From Paraburkholderia phosphatilytica (lineage in GTDB: Bacteria > Pseudomonadota > Gammaproteobacteria > Burkholderiales > Burkholderiaceae): 64,000 bases of DNA. The first letter of the stretch is position 1, and each line of letters begins with the position of its first letter. Below are positions 7,551 to 18,043 of the stretch, in pieces. The notes beneath the pieces are model-generated. The model saw nothing but the letters and a program-made list of their open reading frames with translations, was not told the DNA's origin and did no database searches. The stretch spans positions 297,983 to 361,982 of the forward strand of contig NZ_QQOA01000004.1 of assembly GCF_003443895.1 (NCBI RefSeq), given 5' to 3'. The position numbers and the translations under genes are program-made.

Positions 7551-8567
7551 ATGAGCAACATCAGCAGCCAGATCGAAAGCCGTCTTGCCCGCGAGTGGCA
7601 GCAACGCGGACCGTTCGCGTGGGCGCTCAGTCCGTTCGCGATAGTGTTCGGCGCCGTGGCCGCCGCGCGCCGCACCGCGTTCGCGCGCGGCTGGCTTGCG
7701 AGCGAGCGGGTCCCGGTGCCGGTCGTCGTGGTCGGCAACGTGACGGTGGGCGGCACCGGCAAGACACCGACGGTGATCGCGCTGGTCGAAGCGCTGCGCA
7801 CCGCCGGCTTCGCGCCCGGTGTGGTGTCGCGCGGCTACGGCGCCAAAGTGACGCGTCCGGTTGCGGTCACGCCGGCTTCGTCGGCGGCGCAGGCGGGCGA
7901 CGAGCCGCTGCTGATCGCGCGCCGCACCAGCGCGCCGGTGTGGGTCTGTCCCGACCGCGTCGCCGCAGCGCGCGCGCTGTGCAGCGCGCACCGCGACGTC
8001 GACGTGATCGTCAGCGACGACGGCCTGCAGCACTACCGGATGCAGCGCGATGCCGAAGTGGTCGTGTTCGATCACCGGCTGGGCGGCAACGGTTTCCTGC
8101 TGCCCGCTGGGCCGCTGCGCGAACCGATGTCGCGCCATCGCGACGCGACGCTGATCAACGATCCGTACTCGCGCATGCTGCCGCCGTGGCCGAACACCTT
8201 CGCGCTCGCGCTCAAGCCCGGCGATGCATGGCATCTGGACAATCCGACGCTGCGCCGCCCGCTCGCGCAGTTCGCGGGCGAACGCGTGATGGCGGCCGCC
8301 GGCATCGGCGCGCCGGAGCGCTTCTTCGCGACGCTGCGCGCGGCCGGCCTCGCTCCGGTCACGCGCGCGCTGCCCGATCACTATGCATATAGCTCGAATC
8401 CGTTCGCCGATGCCGATGCGGACGCGATCCTGATCACCGAAAAGGATGCGGTAAAATTAGGGGCCTGGCACGACGCGCGGATCTGGGCCGTACCGGTCGA
8501 AGCCGCGCTCGATCATCGCCTCGTAGACCTGGTCGTGGAGAAAGTTCGTGGACGCTCGCCTGCTTGA
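7551..8567 (+). CDS. lpxK: Tetraacyldisaccharide 4'-kinase
   Basis: A 338-residue inner-membrane-associated kinase that phosphorylates the lipid A disaccharide precursor at the 4' position. The P-loop is in [14 protein letters not shown] (about 58-71). [33 protein letters not shown] and LPAGPLREP are family signatures. The frame is open to 7473, but [20 protein letters not shown] at 7551 matches the usual N-terminus. Its end overlaps the Trm112-like gene by 20 nt, and kdsB follows, linking it to LPS core assembly. Confidence 0.95.
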   Translation: MSNISSQIESRLAREWQQRGPFAWALSPFAIVFGAVAAARRTAFARGWLASERVPVPVVVVGNVTVGGTGKTPTVIALVEALRTAGFAPGVVSRGYGAKVTRPVAVTPASSAAQAGDEPLLIARRTSAPVWVCPDRVAAARALCSAHRDVDVIVSDDGLQHYRMQRDAEVVVFDHRLGGNGFLLPAGPLREPMSRHRDATLINDPYSRMLPPWPNTFALALKPGDAWHLDNPTLRRPLAQFAGERVMAAAGIGAPERFFATLRAAGLAPVTRALPDHYAYSSNPFADADADAILITEKDAVKLGAWHDARIWAVPVEAALDHRLVDLVVEKVRGRSPA

Positions 8568-8751
8568 AATTCTTGTCTGCCCGATCTGCAAGGGCCCGCT
8601 CAGCTATGACCGCGCCGCGCAGGAGCTGATCTGCAACGCGGACAAGCTCGCCTATCCGATCCGCGACGGCATCCCGGTGATGCTCGTGGACGAAGCGCGC
8701 CAGACGGTGGAAGGTACGCCGGTCGAGCCGATCAATCCGTCGGGCAGTTGA
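8548..8751 (+). CDS. Trm112-family small zinc-ribbon-like protein
   Basis: A 67-residue protein ([21 protein letters not shown]) with one CPIC knuckle, and [15 protein letters not shown] in the middle. This is the Trm112/YcaR family, small partners that in other organisms stabilise methyltransferases. It starts with GTG at 8548, preceded by GGAG at 8537, inside the 3' end of lpxK, so the two are translationally coupled. The lpxK-ycaR-kdsB order is conserved in many proteobacteria. Its partner here is not evident. Confidence 0.9.
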   Translation: MDARLLEILVCPICKGPLSYDRAAQELICNADKLAYPIRDGIPVMLVDEARQTVEGTPVEPINPSGS

Positions 8752-8861
8752 TCGCACGGGGCGTGGCGGCGTGCCTGGCACGACGTTCTGCTCGAACCGA
8801 AGCATCCCGTCCGTGCGCCGCTTGAGCCGGCGCGCAACACCTTTTCCTCGCACGCCGTTCC

Positions 8862-9671
8862 ATGAGCGACATCGCCCGTCACCCTGCTCCTCCTTTCGTC
8901 GCCGTCGTGCCCGCGCGGCTCGCGTCGACCCGTCTGCCGAACAAGCCGCTCGCCGACATCGGCGGCAAGCCGATGGTCGTGCGCGTCGCCGAACGCGCGC
9001 GCGAATCGGGCGCGCAGCAGGTGCTGATCGCGTCGGACGCGCAGGCGGTGCTCGACGCCGCCATCGCGCACGGCTTCGAAGCGGTGCTGACGCGCGAGGA
9101 CCATCCGTCCGGCACCGACCGGCTCGCCGAAGTGGCGATGCGCTACGGCTGGAGCGACGACACGATCGTCGTCAACGTGCAGGGCGACGAGCCGCTGATC
9201 GACCCGTCGCTCGTGCGCGACGTTGCGTCGCATCTCGCGGCGCGCGAGGGCTGCGCGATCGCCACCGCCGCGCATCCAATCACCGATCCCGCCGAGATCT
9301 TCAACCCGAACGTCGTGAAGGTCGTGCCCGATGCGCGCGGCGTCGCGCTGTACTTCTCGCGCGCGCCGATTCCATGGGCGCGCGATGCGTACCAGCCGCA
9401 CTGGCCCGACGTCGCGGCGATGCCCGCGCCGGCGGCGCCGACCGCGGTCTACCGGCACATCGGTCTGTACGCGTATCGCGCGCGTTTTCTGCGCACCTAT
9501 CCGACGCTTGCGCAATCGCCGATCGAGCAGAGCGAAGCGCTCGAACAGTTGCGCGCGATGTGGCATGGCGAGCGGATCGCCGTGCTGATCACGCGCGATG
9601 CGCCGCTGCCCGGCGTCGACACGCCAGCCGATCTGGCGCGGGTACGCAAGCTTTTCGGGTCGTCGGCGTAA
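8862..9671 (+). CDS. kdsB: 3-deoxy-manno-octulosonate cytidylyltransferase
   Basis: A 269-residue enzyme that activates Kdo with CTP to CMP-Kdo for LPS synthesis. The nucleotide-binding start ([25 protein letters not shown]) spans about residues 14-38. [17 protein letters not shown] and [12 protein letters not shown] follow, and [10 protein letters not shown] and [14 protein letters not shown] close the fold. It is third in the lpxK-trm112-kdsB run, 110 bp after the Trm112-like gene. Confidence 0.97.
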   Translation: MSDIARHPAPPFVAVVPARLASTRLPNKPLADIGGKPMVVRVAERARESGAQQVLIASDAQAVLDAAIAHGFEAVLTREDHPSGTDRLAEVAMRYGWSDDTIVVNVQGDEPLIDPSLVRDVASHLAAREGCAIATAAHPITDPAEIFNPNVVKVVPDARGVALYFSRAPIPWARDAYQPHWPDVAAMPAPAAPTAVYRHIGLYAYRARFLRTYPTLAQSPIEQSEALEQLRAMWHGERIAVLITRDAPLPGVDTPADLARVRKLFGSSA

Positions 9672-10647
<976 letters not shown>

Positions 10648-10689
10648 GCGGCCCGCTTTTTCGCCAGCACCGGCACCTGGAAGGACAGC

Positions 10690-10729
10690 ACCCCGCCCGC
10701 GCGCAAGCGTCGGCGGGGTTTGTTTTTTT
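10690..10729 (+). terminator. Intrinsic terminator after adk
   Basis: ACCCCGCC (10690-10697) pairs with GGCGGGGT (10712-10719), followed by TTGTTTTTTT. Confidence 0.9.
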
Positions 10730-10868
10730 CGCCGCGATTCGGTTGGGACTACCTGGCGGTCCTCCTCGCTAGCCGCGCCCGTCTTCGGCACGACCGTTCG
10801 ATTTAGCGCGAGGGGATTATCGAGCCGTTACAATCGACGATCGACATCTGTTCTGCCAAGGAGAAAAC

Positions 10869-11627
10869 ATGGAGATTCGCGACAACGCCTTTCTGATCAC
10901 GGGCGGCGCGTCCGGCCTCGGCGCCGCGACCGCGCGCATGATCGTCGAACACGGCGGCAAGGTCGCGCTGGCCGACCTCAACGAAGCGGCCGGCAACGCG
11001 CTCGCGAAGGAACTCGGCGGCGTGTTCGTCAAGTGCGACGTCACGCGCGAAGACGACGCCGTCGCCGCGGTCGATGCCGCGGTGAAGCTCGGCACGCTGC
11101 GCGGCCTCATCAACTGTGCGGGCGTCGCGCCCGCGGTGAAGACGGTCGGCAAGGACGGTCCGCATCCGCTCGACGCCTTCTCGAAGGTCGTCGCGATCAA
11201 CCTGATCGGCACGTTCAACACGCTGCGGCTCGCGGCGGCGGCGATGTCGAAGAACGAGCCGAACGCGCTCGGCGAACGTGGCGTGGTGATCAACACGGCA
11301 TCGGTCGCCGCGTTCGACGGGCAGATCGGCCAGGCGGCCTACGCGGCATCGAAGGCGGGCGTCGCGGGCATGACGCTGCCGGTCGCGCGCGACCTCGCGC
11401 GCAACGCGATCCGCGTGATGACGATCGCACCGGGCATCTTCGAAACGCCGATGCTGCTCGGCATGCCGCAGGAGGTGCAGGACGCGCTCGGCGCGATGGT
11501 TCCGTTCCCGCCGCGCCTCGGCAAGCCCGCCGAATACGCGATGCTGGCGCGGCAGATCATCGAGAATCCGATGCTCAACGGCGAAGTGATCCGTCTGGAT
11601 GGCGCGATCCGGATGCAGCCGAAGTAA
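10869..11627 (+). CDS. SDR-family 3-hydroxyacyl-CoA dehydrogenase type II-like (HSD10-like)
   Basis: A 252-residue NAD-dependent short-chain dehydrogenase. The cofactor site is TGGASGLG (11-18), with Asp36 after beta-2 favouring NAD. The catalytic residues are Ser145, Tyr158 and Lys162 (YAASK). The run [16 protein letters not shown], the wording [29 protein letters not shown] and the C-terminal [11 protein letters not shown] resemble HSD17B10-type 3-hydroxyacyl-CoA dehydrogenases of fatty-acid and branched-chain oxidation. TACAAT at 10829 may be its -10. It has its own terminator and is monocistronic. Confidence 0.9.
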   Translation: MEIRDNAFLITGGASGLGAATARMIVEHGGKVALADLNEAAGNALAKELGGVFVKCDVTREDDAVAAVDAAVKLGTLRGLINCAGVAPAVKTVGKDGPHPLDAFSKVVAINLIGTFNTLRLAAAAMSKNEPNALGERGVVINTASVAAFDGQIGQAAYAASKAGVAGMTLPVARDLARNAIRVMTIAPGIFETPMLLGMPQEVQDALGAMVPFPPRLGKPAEYAMLARQIIENPMLNGEVIRLDGAIRMQPK

Positions 11628-11666
11628 GCGTGCCGAGCTGACCACCGGCTGACGTCAGCTGGAAAG

Positions 11667-11711
11667 ACAACGCCCGCAATGCACTCATCGTGCGTTGCGG
11701 GCGTTGTGTTT
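11667..11711 (+). terminator. Intrinsic terminator after the SDR gene
   Basis: An 18-bp stem (11667-11684 with 11690-11707, one G-T pair) has a 5-nt loop and is followed by GTTTT. It lies between the convergent SDR and SirB1 genes. Confidence 0.85.
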
Positions 11712-11736
11712 TGCGATTGATCTTTGCAGCGAGCGC

Positions 11737-12579
11737 TCAGTCGCGATCGTCGTGCTGCGTGCGTTGCCGCAGTTCGTGCAGCTGCGATTCGACGACGGTG
11801 GCATCGTCCGCATCCGGGCGATCGCCGAGGTACCGCTCGAGGTCTTCGAGCGCGGGACGCAGATAATCGAGCCGCGCATAGGCAAAGCCGCGGTCGCGTA
11901 CTTCCTCGATGCTTTGGGGCAGCAGGATCACGAGCCGCTCCTGCACGGCGAGCAGCCGCTGCCAGCGTTCGGTCTGCAGATAGATGCTCTTCAGGTTGCC
12001 GAGCATCCGCGCGATGACCTCGCGCTGGGTGGCGGGCTGCAGCAGCATGCGCAGCGCGCGGCTGATCGAGTCGCCGGCGCTCGTGACGAACGGCTCCAGC
12101 ATCTCGACCATCTCGGGTTCGGAGAGCGACTTGCCGTTGGTCGGATCGAGCATCACCTCGCCTTCGGGCGTGGTGACGCGCAGCAGGAAGTGCCCCGGAA
12201 ACGACACGCCGCGCGCCGGAATGCCGACCTGCTCGGCCATTTCCAGATACAGCACCGCGAGCGAAATCGGAATGCCGCGGCGGCGCTTCAGCACGATGTT
12301 CAGGTGGCTGTTGTCCGGGTCGTAGTAGTCGTTCACGTTGCCCGCAAAACCGAGTTCGCGAAAAAAGAACCGGTTCATGATGCCGACCTTCTGCATCAGG
12401 TCGACCTCTTCGGGCATGCGGCGCTTCAGACGCACGACGAGTTCGTCGATCTCCGCCAGCGTTGCCTGCAGATCGACGTCGGGATAGGCGTCCTGCGCGA
12501 GCGACAGCGCCGTTTCGGTCAACGGCAGGCCGTCGTCTTCGGCAACGAGCGCGCTGAAATAGTCGAGAACCCGCGTCAT
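11737..12579 (-). CDS. SirB1-family transglutaminase-like protein with TPR tail
   Basis: A 280-residue protein. The N-terminal two thirds is a SirB1 transglutaminase-like core, with DYYDPDNSHLNIVLKRRRGIP around 85-105, YLEMAEQVGIPARGVSFPGHF around 112-133 and a conserved LDPTNGK. The C-terminal third (about 190-270) is helical and TPR-like (RGFAYARLDYLRPALEDLERYL). The usual catalytic cysteine of active transglutaminases is not apparent, so the role is unknown. It begins 4 nt after the murJ stop and is co-transcribed with it. Confidence 0.88.
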   Translation of the reverse strand: MTRVLDYFSALVAEDDGLPLTETALSLAQDAYPDVDLQATLAEIDELVVRLKRRMPEEVDLMQKVGIMNRFFFRELGFAGNVNDYYDPDNSHLNIVLKRRRGIPISLAVLYLEMAEQVGIPARGVSFPGHFLLRVTTPEGEVMLDPTNGKSLSEPEMVEMLEPFVTSAGDSISRALRMLLQPATQREVIARMLGNLKSIYLQTERWQRLLAVQERLVILLPQSIEEVRDRGFAYARLDYLRPALEDLERYLGDRPDADDATVVESQLHELRQRTQHDDRD

Positions 12580-12583
12580 CGCG

Positions 12584-14134
12584 TCACTTCACCCGTCTCT
12601 TGAAGTAGGTGTACTTGAACCCCATCAGCCACAGCATACCGAAATATAGCGCAGCAAACAGCACCAGACAGGCCGCGAGCAGCGCGATGCGCGCGAGCGG
12701 CTGGCTGTGCAGCCCGATCCAGTCAAAGCTCGTCGCGAACCAGTGCATCACACCTGCGAGCACGAGGCACGCGCCGCCGAGCTGGATCACGAATTTCGTC
12801 CATCCGGCCGAGGGCATGTAGATGCCGCGCTTGCGCAGCATCACGAACAGCAAGCTTGCATTGACGCACGATCCAAGCCCGATGCTGAGCGTGAGGCCCG
12901 CATGCGCGAAGATCGGCACGAAAATATAGTTGCAGATCTGCGTGACGATCAGCACGCCGACCGCGATCTTCACCGGCGTCTTGATGTCCTGCTTCGCGTA
13001 GAAACCCGGCGCGAGGATCTTGATCAGGATCAGGCCGATCAGCCCGACGCCGTACGCGGAGAGCGCGCGGCTCACCATCACGACGGCTTCGCCGGTGAAA
13101 CGGCCGTAGTGGAACAGCGTCGCGGTGAGCGGCTCGGCGAAGAAGAACAGCGCGATCGCGCTCGGCGCCGCGAGCAGGAACGTGACGCGCAGCCCCCAGT
13201 CGAGCAGGCTCGAATACTCGTGCGGGTCCGCGTCGACGTGCGCGCGCGACAGGCTCGGCAGCAGGATCGTGCCGAGCGCGACACCGAGCAGCGCGGTGGG
13301 GAATTCCATCAGGCGATCGGCGTAGTTGATCCAAGACACCGCGCCCGGCCCGATGTGCGACGCGATGTTGGTGTTGATGATGAGGCTGATCTGCGCGACC
13401 GACACGGCGAACATCGACGGCACCATCTTCGCGAGCACGCGCTTCACGCCGCGATGCGCGAGCGCCCGCGCGGGGTCGAGACCGAAGCGCGGAATCATGT
13501 CGATCTTCTTCAGCGCGGGCAGCTGCACCGCGAACTGCAGCACGCCGCCCGCGATCACCGCCCACGCGAGCGCGAGCACCGGCTGCTTCACGTGCGGCGC
13601 GACGAACACCGCCGCGATGATGAACGCGACGTTCAGCAGCACCGGCGCGAACGCGGGCATCGAGAAGTTCTTGTACGTGTTGAGCACGCCCGACGCCAGC
13701 GACGTCAGCGAGATGAACACGATGTACGGGAACATGATGCGCGTCATGTGCACGGCGAGCGGGAACGCCTGGCCGTCGGAACGCAGCCCGCCGGCGATCA
13801 CCCACACCACCCACGACGCGCCCGCGATGCCCAGCAGCGACAGCACGGCGAGCGCCCACGCGAGCACCGTGGAGGTGGCGTCGACGAGCGCCTTCGTGGC
13901 GTCGTGGCCCTGCTGGTTCTTGAATTCGGCGAGGATCGGCACGAACGCCTGCGAAAACGCGCCTTCGGCCGAAATGCGGCGCAGCAGGTTGGGAATGCGG
14001 AACGCGACGTAGAACGCGTCGGTGTATTGGCTGGCGCCGAACGCACGGGCGATCAGCGTCTCGCGGGCCAGTCCGGTCACGCGCGACAGCAGCGTGAAGC
14101 CGCTGACCGTCAGCAGGGCTCGGAATAGATTCAT
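12584..14134 (-). CDS. murJ: Lipid II flippase MurJ
   Basis: A 516-residue polytopic inner-membrane protein (about 14 helices) that flips lipid II for peptidoglycan synthesis. The N-terminus MNLFRALLTVSGFTLLSRVTGL and ARAFGASQYTDAFYVAFRIPNLLRRISAEGAF are MurJ/MviN signatures. The frame stays open for 73 more codons upstream, but that peptide is Gly/Ser/Pro-rich and unlike the family. A TATAAT sits only 9 nt before the ATG with no Shine-Dalgarno, suggesting a leaderless or near-leaderless mRNA. sirB1 follows after 4 nt. Confidence 0.96.
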   Translation of the reverse strand: MNLFRALLTVSGFTLLSRVTGLARETLIARAFGASQYTDAFYVAFRIPNLLRRISAEGAFSQAFVPILAEFKNQQGHDATKALVDATSTVLAWALAVLSLLGIAGASWVVWVIAGGLRSDGQAFPLAVHMTRIMFPYIVFISLTSLASGVLNTYKNFSMPAFAPVLLNVAFIIAAVFVAPHVKQPVLALAWAVIAGGVLQFAVQLPALKKIDMIPRFGLDPARALAHRGVKRVLAKMVPSMFAVSVAQISLIINTNIASHIGPGAVSWINYADRLMEFPTALLGVALGTILLPSLSRAHVDADPHEYSSLLDWGLRVTFLLAAPSAIALFFFAEPLTATLFHYGRFTGEAVVMVSRALSAYGVGLIGLILIKILAPGFYAKQDIKTPVKIAVGVLIVTQICNYIFVPIFAHAGLTLSIGLGSCVNASLLFVMLRKRGIYMPSAGWTKFVIQLGGACLVLAGVMHWFATSFDWIGLHSQPLARIALLAACLVLFAALYFGMLWLMGFKYTYFKRRVK

Positions 14135-14143
14135 GGGGCGCTT

Positions 14144-14171
14144 ATTATACGGGTGCCGAAGGTCCGGCGAA
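14144..14171 (-). promoter_or_regulatory. Candidate murJ promoter, extremely close to the start codon
   Basis: On the minus strand TTCGCC (14166-14171), 16 bp, TATAAT (14144-14149). The -10 lies 9 nt before the murJ ATG, so the transcript would begin at or within a few bases of the ATG. Confidence 0.45.
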
Positions 14172-14353
14172 TGCAGACTGGTGAAGCCCGTGTCGGACAG
14201 GATTCCGTCGCCGGCGTTCGAAATTTCCCGCCGGCGCTCAGCCGGCTCCGAACCGCTGCCCGACCCGCCGTTCAGCCCGCGGCCGGGCCCGCTTCCTGGC
14301 CCGCTTCCCGACAGCTTTGCCGGCCCGGCCCGCGGCGCACAACCGCATAGCAA

Positions 14354-14383
14354 TTGCCACGTGCCTGATTTTGTTGCTATAAT
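14354..14383 (+). promoter_or_regulatory. rpsT promoter
   Basis: TTGCCA (14354-14359), 18 bp, and an extended -10 TGCTATAAT (14375-14383) lie upstream of rpsT. The predicted leader is about 215 nt. Confidence 0.75.
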
Positions 14384-14401
14384 CGCCGGTTTCGAAGCTC
14401 A

Positions 14402-14424
14402 CTCAAGCTCCGGATAGCCTTGAG
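14402..14424 (+). other. Hairpin in the rpsT leader
   Basis: CTCAAG (14402-14407) pairs with CTTGAG (14419-14424) shortly after the predicted start site. The rest of 14425-14605 shows no gene. S20 is autogenously controlled at its mRNA in E. coli, so a structured leader is plausible, but this stem is short. Confidence 0.35.
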
Positions 14425-14605
14425 CGCCGCTGGTTCAATGCCCGTTCATTGGCAAAATGAGCAGCAAAACCAGGCGGCATCGGCAGTTTCAGGCAGTCCA
14501 GATTGTTTGCGCCATCGGGCAATCGCTCCCGGCGGCTGGATCAAAAAGCAGCGCCCGCCCTTCTATCGTCGGGCTCTGGAAACAGGAACAGGATAAGGAA
14601 CCTTC

Positions 14606-14884
14606 ATGGCTAACACCGCACAAGCACGCAAGCGCGCACGTCAGGCCGCCAAGGCGAACTCGCATAACTCGGCGCTGCGCTCGAAGTACCGCACGGCTGT
14701 CAAGGCAGTTCGCAAGGCAATCGAAGCCGGCGACCACGCTCAAGCCGCTGAAATCTTCAAGGCATCGGCGAAGACGCTCGACATCATCGCCGACAAGAAA
14801 ATCGTTCACAAGAACAAGGCTGCTCGCCATAAGAGCCGCCTCGCTGCGGCCATCAAGGGCCTCGCAGCACCGGCAGCGCAGTAA
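14606..14884 (+). CDS. rpsT: 30S ribosomal protein S20
   Basis: A 92-residue very basic ribosomal protein that binds 16S rRNA early in 30S assembly. [22 protein letters not shown] opens with the canonical S20 N-terminus, and [20 protein letters not shown] is the conserved C-terminal helix. It is monocistronic, with a strong extended -10 promoter and a UUCG-loop terminator. AAGGAA precedes the ATG. Confidence 0.98.
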   Translation: MANTAQARKRARQAAKANSHNSALRSKYRTAVKAVRKAIEAGDHAQAAEIFKASAKTLDIIADKKIVHKNKAARHKSRLAAAIKGLAAPAAQ

Positions 14885-14935
14885 ATCCGGTCGGCCCGCC
14901 ACGGCGGGCTACCTCCTGTTTCCGCTGCAATCATT

Positions 14936-14960
14936 AAAGCCCGCTTCGGCGGGCTTTTTT
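14936..14960 (+). terminator. rpsT intrinsic terminator with UUCG tetraloop
   Basis: AAAGCCCGC-TTCG-GCGGGCTTT is a 9-bp stem closed by a UUCG loop and followed by a T run. Confidence 0.92.
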
Positions 14961-14995
14961 GTTTTCCGCGGCGGGTTGTGGGGGAGCGCGGACGT

Positions 14996-15018
14996 AAAAA
15001 AACCCGCTCGCGGCGGGT
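14996..15018 (-). terminator. Terminator for the DUF3579 gene
   Basis: ACCCGC (15002-15007) pairs with GCGGGT (15013-15018), and the A run at 14996-15002 becomes a T tract on the minus strand. Confidence 0.75.
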
Positions 15019-15049
15019 ATTGGCTGCTCGGATGGCTGTGGCGGACTGA

Positions 15050-15391
15050 TCAGCGGGTCTTTTCCTGCTGCGCCAGGTGCGGGTGGTGAATCACCAGTTC
15101 GCACGCTTCGCTCACTACGAGGTCGTTGTCCTTCGCGAAGTTCATCACGAAGTCGAAAGCCATCGGCTCGATATCGCGCAGCCGGGAATCGAGAATCACG
15201 CAGCGCATGTTGCCGATCAGCGTGGGACGCACGTAGATCGAGTACTGCAGCCGCGCGTTCGGCCCTTTGGCCTTCGGACCGAAATTCGACATGACGCCTG
15301 CCAGCCGTTCCGACCAGTCGCTCGGCCGGAAGGTCTTGCCGGCTGACGTGATGCCCTGGATGAAGTATTCGGTTGGAGGAGTTTCGGCCAT
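15050..15391 (-). CDS. DUF3579 domain-containing protein
   Basis: A 113-residue protein (TEYFIQGITSAGKTFRPSDW near the start) of a family I know from betaproteobacteria and often see beside argF. It has no transmembrane segment or known motif, and it ends in a charged tail. It is divergent from argF across 466 bp. A TATAAT on the minus strand at 15615-15620 could serve it. The function is unknown. Confidence 0.85.
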   Translation of the reverse strand: MAETPPTEYFIQGITSAGKTFRPSDWSERLAGVMSNFGPKAKGPNARLQYSIYVRPTLIGNMRCVILDSRLRDIEPMAFDFVMNFAKDNDLVVSEACELVIHHPHLAQQEKTR

Positions 15392-15857
15392 GTAGGAATA
15401 CCTGTGTGACTGCGCGGCAAGAACCCGGCGCGGGTGCGCAAGACCTGCGTGAACCAGAGCGACGCGCGGTCCGTCTGCGCATCATGCACCTGCCGGATGA
15501 CGCTTCGGCGCGCGGTCGCCGAATGGACGCCGCCGCATGGACCTCGGACCTCGCCCGGCCGCGACCGGAAGGCAAGTTCTGATGCGCTTCAGTCGGGCTT
15601 GAGAAAACTCCAAGATTATAGCGCAACCGGGCTTTTTCCGCACTGCACACAAAGCCCGCGCCGCCCTCGCCCGCCGCCGCCCGAGGCCCCGCCAGCCGTG
15701 CCTTCGCGTGGCGCGACAGCAGCGGCGCAAGCGGACTGCCAGCCCGCCGGGCTCGCTCGTCAAACGTGCCGAAATCCTTTATGCTGCGATGAGTTACCAC
15801 AAACGACGGCGGCGCTGCCGGCCCTCCTGGCCGGGTAAGACCGCCGTATTTTGTTTT
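15392..15857. other. Intergenic region DUF3579 | argF
   Basis: 466 bp between divergent starts with no credible gene. A minus-strand TATAAT (15615-15620) is the best -10 for DUF3579, about 220 nt upstream of it. For argF only a weak TATGCT-like -10 near 15779 is seen, and no Arg-repressor box is recognisable. Confidence 0.45.
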
Positions 15858-16787
15858 ATGACCGCCAAAAACATCCGCCACTACCTGCAGTTCAAGGACT
15901 TCTCGCTGGACGACTACGACTACGTGCTCGAACGCGCGCGCATCCTGAAGCGCAAGTTCAAGAACTACGAGACGTACCATCCGCTGCACGATCGCACGCT
16001 CGCGATGATCTTCGAGAAAAACTCGACGCGTACGCGCCTGTCGTTCGAAGCGGGTATCTTCCAGCTCGGCGGGCATGCGGTGTTCATGAACACGCGCGAC
16101 ACGCAGCTCGGCCGCGGCGAGCCGATCGAAGACGCGGCGCAGGTCATCTCGCGCATGACCGACATCATCATGATCCGCACGTTCGGCCAGGACATCCTGC
16201 AGCGCTTCGCGGAGAACTCGCGCGTGCCGGTCATCAACGGTCTGACGAACGAGTATCACCCGTGCCAGGTGCTGGCCGACATCTTCACGTACTACGAGCA
16301 TCGCGGGCCGATCCGCGGCAAGACAGTCGCGTGGGTCGGCGACGCGAACAACATGCTGTACACGTGGATCGAGGCCGCGCAGATCCTCGACTTCAAACTG
16401 CGCATCTCCACGCCGCCGGGCTACAAGCTCGACGACGCGATGGTGGCGCCGGAAAGCCGCGCGTTCATCGAGGAATTCGACGATCCGGACGAAGCCTGCA
16501 AGGGCGCGGATCTGGTCACGACGGACGTCTGGACGAGCATGGGCTTCGAGGCCGAAAACGAAGCCCGCAAGGCCGCGTTCGCCGACTGGTGCGTCGATGC
16601 CGACATGATGTCGCGCGCCAACGCCGACGCGCTCTTCATGCACTGCCTGCCCGCGCACCGCGGCGAGGAAGTGAGCGCCGAAGTGATCGACGGTCCGCAG
16701 AGCGTGGTGTGGGATGAAGCCGAAAACCGCCTGCACGTGCAGAAGGCACTGATGGAGTTCCTGCTGCTCGGCAGGCTCAATCACTAA
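15858..16787 (+). CDS. argF: Ornithine carbamoyltransferase
   Basis: A 309-residue anabolic OTCase that makes citrulline from ornithine and carbamoyl phosphate in arginine synthesis. The carbamoyl-phosphate site STRTR is at 56-60, the second signature HPCQVLADIFTY follows near 134, and the ornithine loop HCLPAHRGEEV lies near 262. I start at the ATG at 15858 (MTAKNIRHYLQFKDFS), as in the family; the frame is open to 15708. No Shine-Dalgarno is visible. It is convergent with murB, 24 bp away. Confidence 0.96.
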   Translation: MTAKNIRHYLQFKDFSLDDYDYVLERARILKRKFKNYETYHPLHDRTLAMIFEKNSTRTRLSFEAGIFQLGGHAVFMNTRDTQLGRGEPIEDAAQVISRMTDIIMIRTFGQDILQRFAENSRVPVINGLTNEYHPCQVLADIFTYYEHRGPIRGKTVAWVGDANNMLYTWIEAAQILDFKLRISTPPGYKLDDAMVAPESRAFIEEFDDPDEACKGADLVTTDVWTSMGFEAENEARKAAFADWCVDADMMSRANADALFMHCLPAHRGEEVSAEVIDGPQSVVWDEAENRLHVQKALMEFLLLGRLNH

Positions 16788-16811
16788 GCGACTGAGCGGG
16801 AGCCGCGCGCC

Positions 16812-17906
16812 TCAACGGCAAACCGGCTCCGCTTCCAGTTCCACGCCGAATCGCGCCAGCACGTCGGCGCGAATCGCATCCGCCAGCTCCAGCACGTCGG
16901 CGCCGCTCGCGCCACCCCGGTTCACAAGTACCAGCGCCTGCCGCTCGTGCACGGCCGCCGCCCCCAGCGCGCGCCCCTTCCAGCCGCAACGATCGATCAA
17001 CCAGCCTGCCGCCAGCTTTGCGCTGCCGTCGGCCTGCGGGTACGACACGACCTCCGGCTCGCGGGCTTTCAGCGCCGCGAACTGCGCTGCGTCGATCACC
17101 GGATTCTTGAAGAAGCTGCCCGCGTTGCCAAGTTCGAGCGGATCCGGCAGCTTCGCGCGCCGCACCGCCACGACCGCATCGAAGATCGCCTGCGCCGGCA
17201 CGGCCGCGCCGGACGCACTGTCGATGCCGCGCGCGGCCAGCTCGCGCGCGATGTCCGCATAGTTGGCGCGCGGCGTCCAGGCTTTCGGCAACCTGAACGT
17301 CACCGACGTGATCACGAAGCGCTCGCGCCCTTCCCGTTTGAAGAAGCTGTCGCGATAGCCGAAGCGGCAGGCGGCGGCGTCGAGCTCGACCGCCTCGCCC
17401 GTGGCCAGCTCGATCGCGCGCAGCGACGCGAAGCGCTCGCACATCTCGAGGCCGTACGCGCCGATGTTCTGGATCGGCGCCGCACCGACGGTGCCCGGAA
17501 TCAGCGCGAGATTTTCGAGCCCCGGCAGCCCTTGCGCGAGCGTCCACGCGACGAACTCATGCCAGTTCTCCCCGGCCGCCGCTTCCACATAGACCGCGTC
17601 GTCGTCCTCGCGCACGACGCGCCGGCCGCGCAGCGCGATCAGCAGCACGAGCGCATCGACGTCGCGTGTGAGCACGACGTTGCTGCCGCCGCCCAGCACG
17701 AACGGCGCGAGCCCCGCCACCCGCGGATCGCGGATGGCCGCAAGCAGCTGCCCTTCGCTTTCGATCCGGCAGGCGAGCCGCGCGTGCACGTCGAAACCGA
17801 AGGTGTTGTGTTCGCGCAGCGGATAGCGCTCGAGCAGCCGGATGGGCGCAGGATCGGACGAAACAGGCACAGCGGGCGCAGAAGACATGGAGGACATCAG
17901 GGACAT
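16812..17906 (-). CDS. murB: UDP-N-acetylenolpyruvoylglucosamine reductase
   Basis: A 364-residue FAD enzyme that reduces the enolpyruvyl group to give UDP-MurNAc. The FAD-binding segment is [20 protein letters not shown] (about 69-88), and [18 protein letters not shown] follows. [10 protein letters not shown] marks a type I (E. coli-like) MurB, and [10 protein letters not shown] carries the catalytic serine. Three closely spaced ATGs (17906, 17897, 17888) could start it; the first is reported. The extra N-terminal 20 residues are Ser/Pro/Ala-rich. It is divergent from yajQ. Confidence 0.94.
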   Translation of the reverse strand: MSLMSSMSSAPAVPVSSDPAPIRLLERYPLREHNTFGFDVHARLACRIESEGQLLAAIRDPRVAGLAPFVLGGGSNVVLTRDVDALVLLIALRGRRVVREDDDAVYVEAAAGENWHEFVAWTLAQGLPGLENLALIPGTVGAAPIQNIGAYGLEMCERFASLRAIELATGEAVELDAAACRFGYRDSFFKREGRERFVITSVTFRLPKAWTPRANYADIARELAARGIDSASGAAVPAQAIFDAVVAVRRAKLPDPLELGNAGSFFKNPVIDAAQFAALKAREPEVVSYPQADGSAKLAAGWLIDRCGWKGRALGAAAVHERQALVLVNRGGASGADVLELADAIRADVLARFGVELEAEPVCR

Positions 17907-17929
17907 CGGGGTTCGGGACGGCGGCGCGC

Positions 17930-17959
17930 TTGGGCAAAACGCGGGGGCGTCGGTAAAAT
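17930..17959 (+). promoter_or_regulatory. Candidate yajQ promoter
   Basis: TTGGGC (17930-17935), 18 bp, TAAAAT (17954-17959) lies about 85 nt before the yajQ ATG. Confidence 0.45.
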
Positions 17960-18043
17960 GACAGCCGGTTCGTGATTATAGCGAGTGCGAAATGCGCGCC
18001 ATCTCGGCCGCACCGTCACCGCCGCACAGATTGGGAGAATGCA

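Noticed and set aside
12707..14128. 473-codon plus-strand frame over murJ
   Set aside because: It is an antisense shadow of murJ with an Arg/His/Asp/Glu-rich, non-protein-like composition.
14135..14353. 73-codon N-terminal extension of murJ
   Set aside because: The extension is Gly/Ser/Pro-rich, runs through the TATAAT and toward the rpsT promoter, and is unlike MurJ. The family N-terminus begins at 14134.
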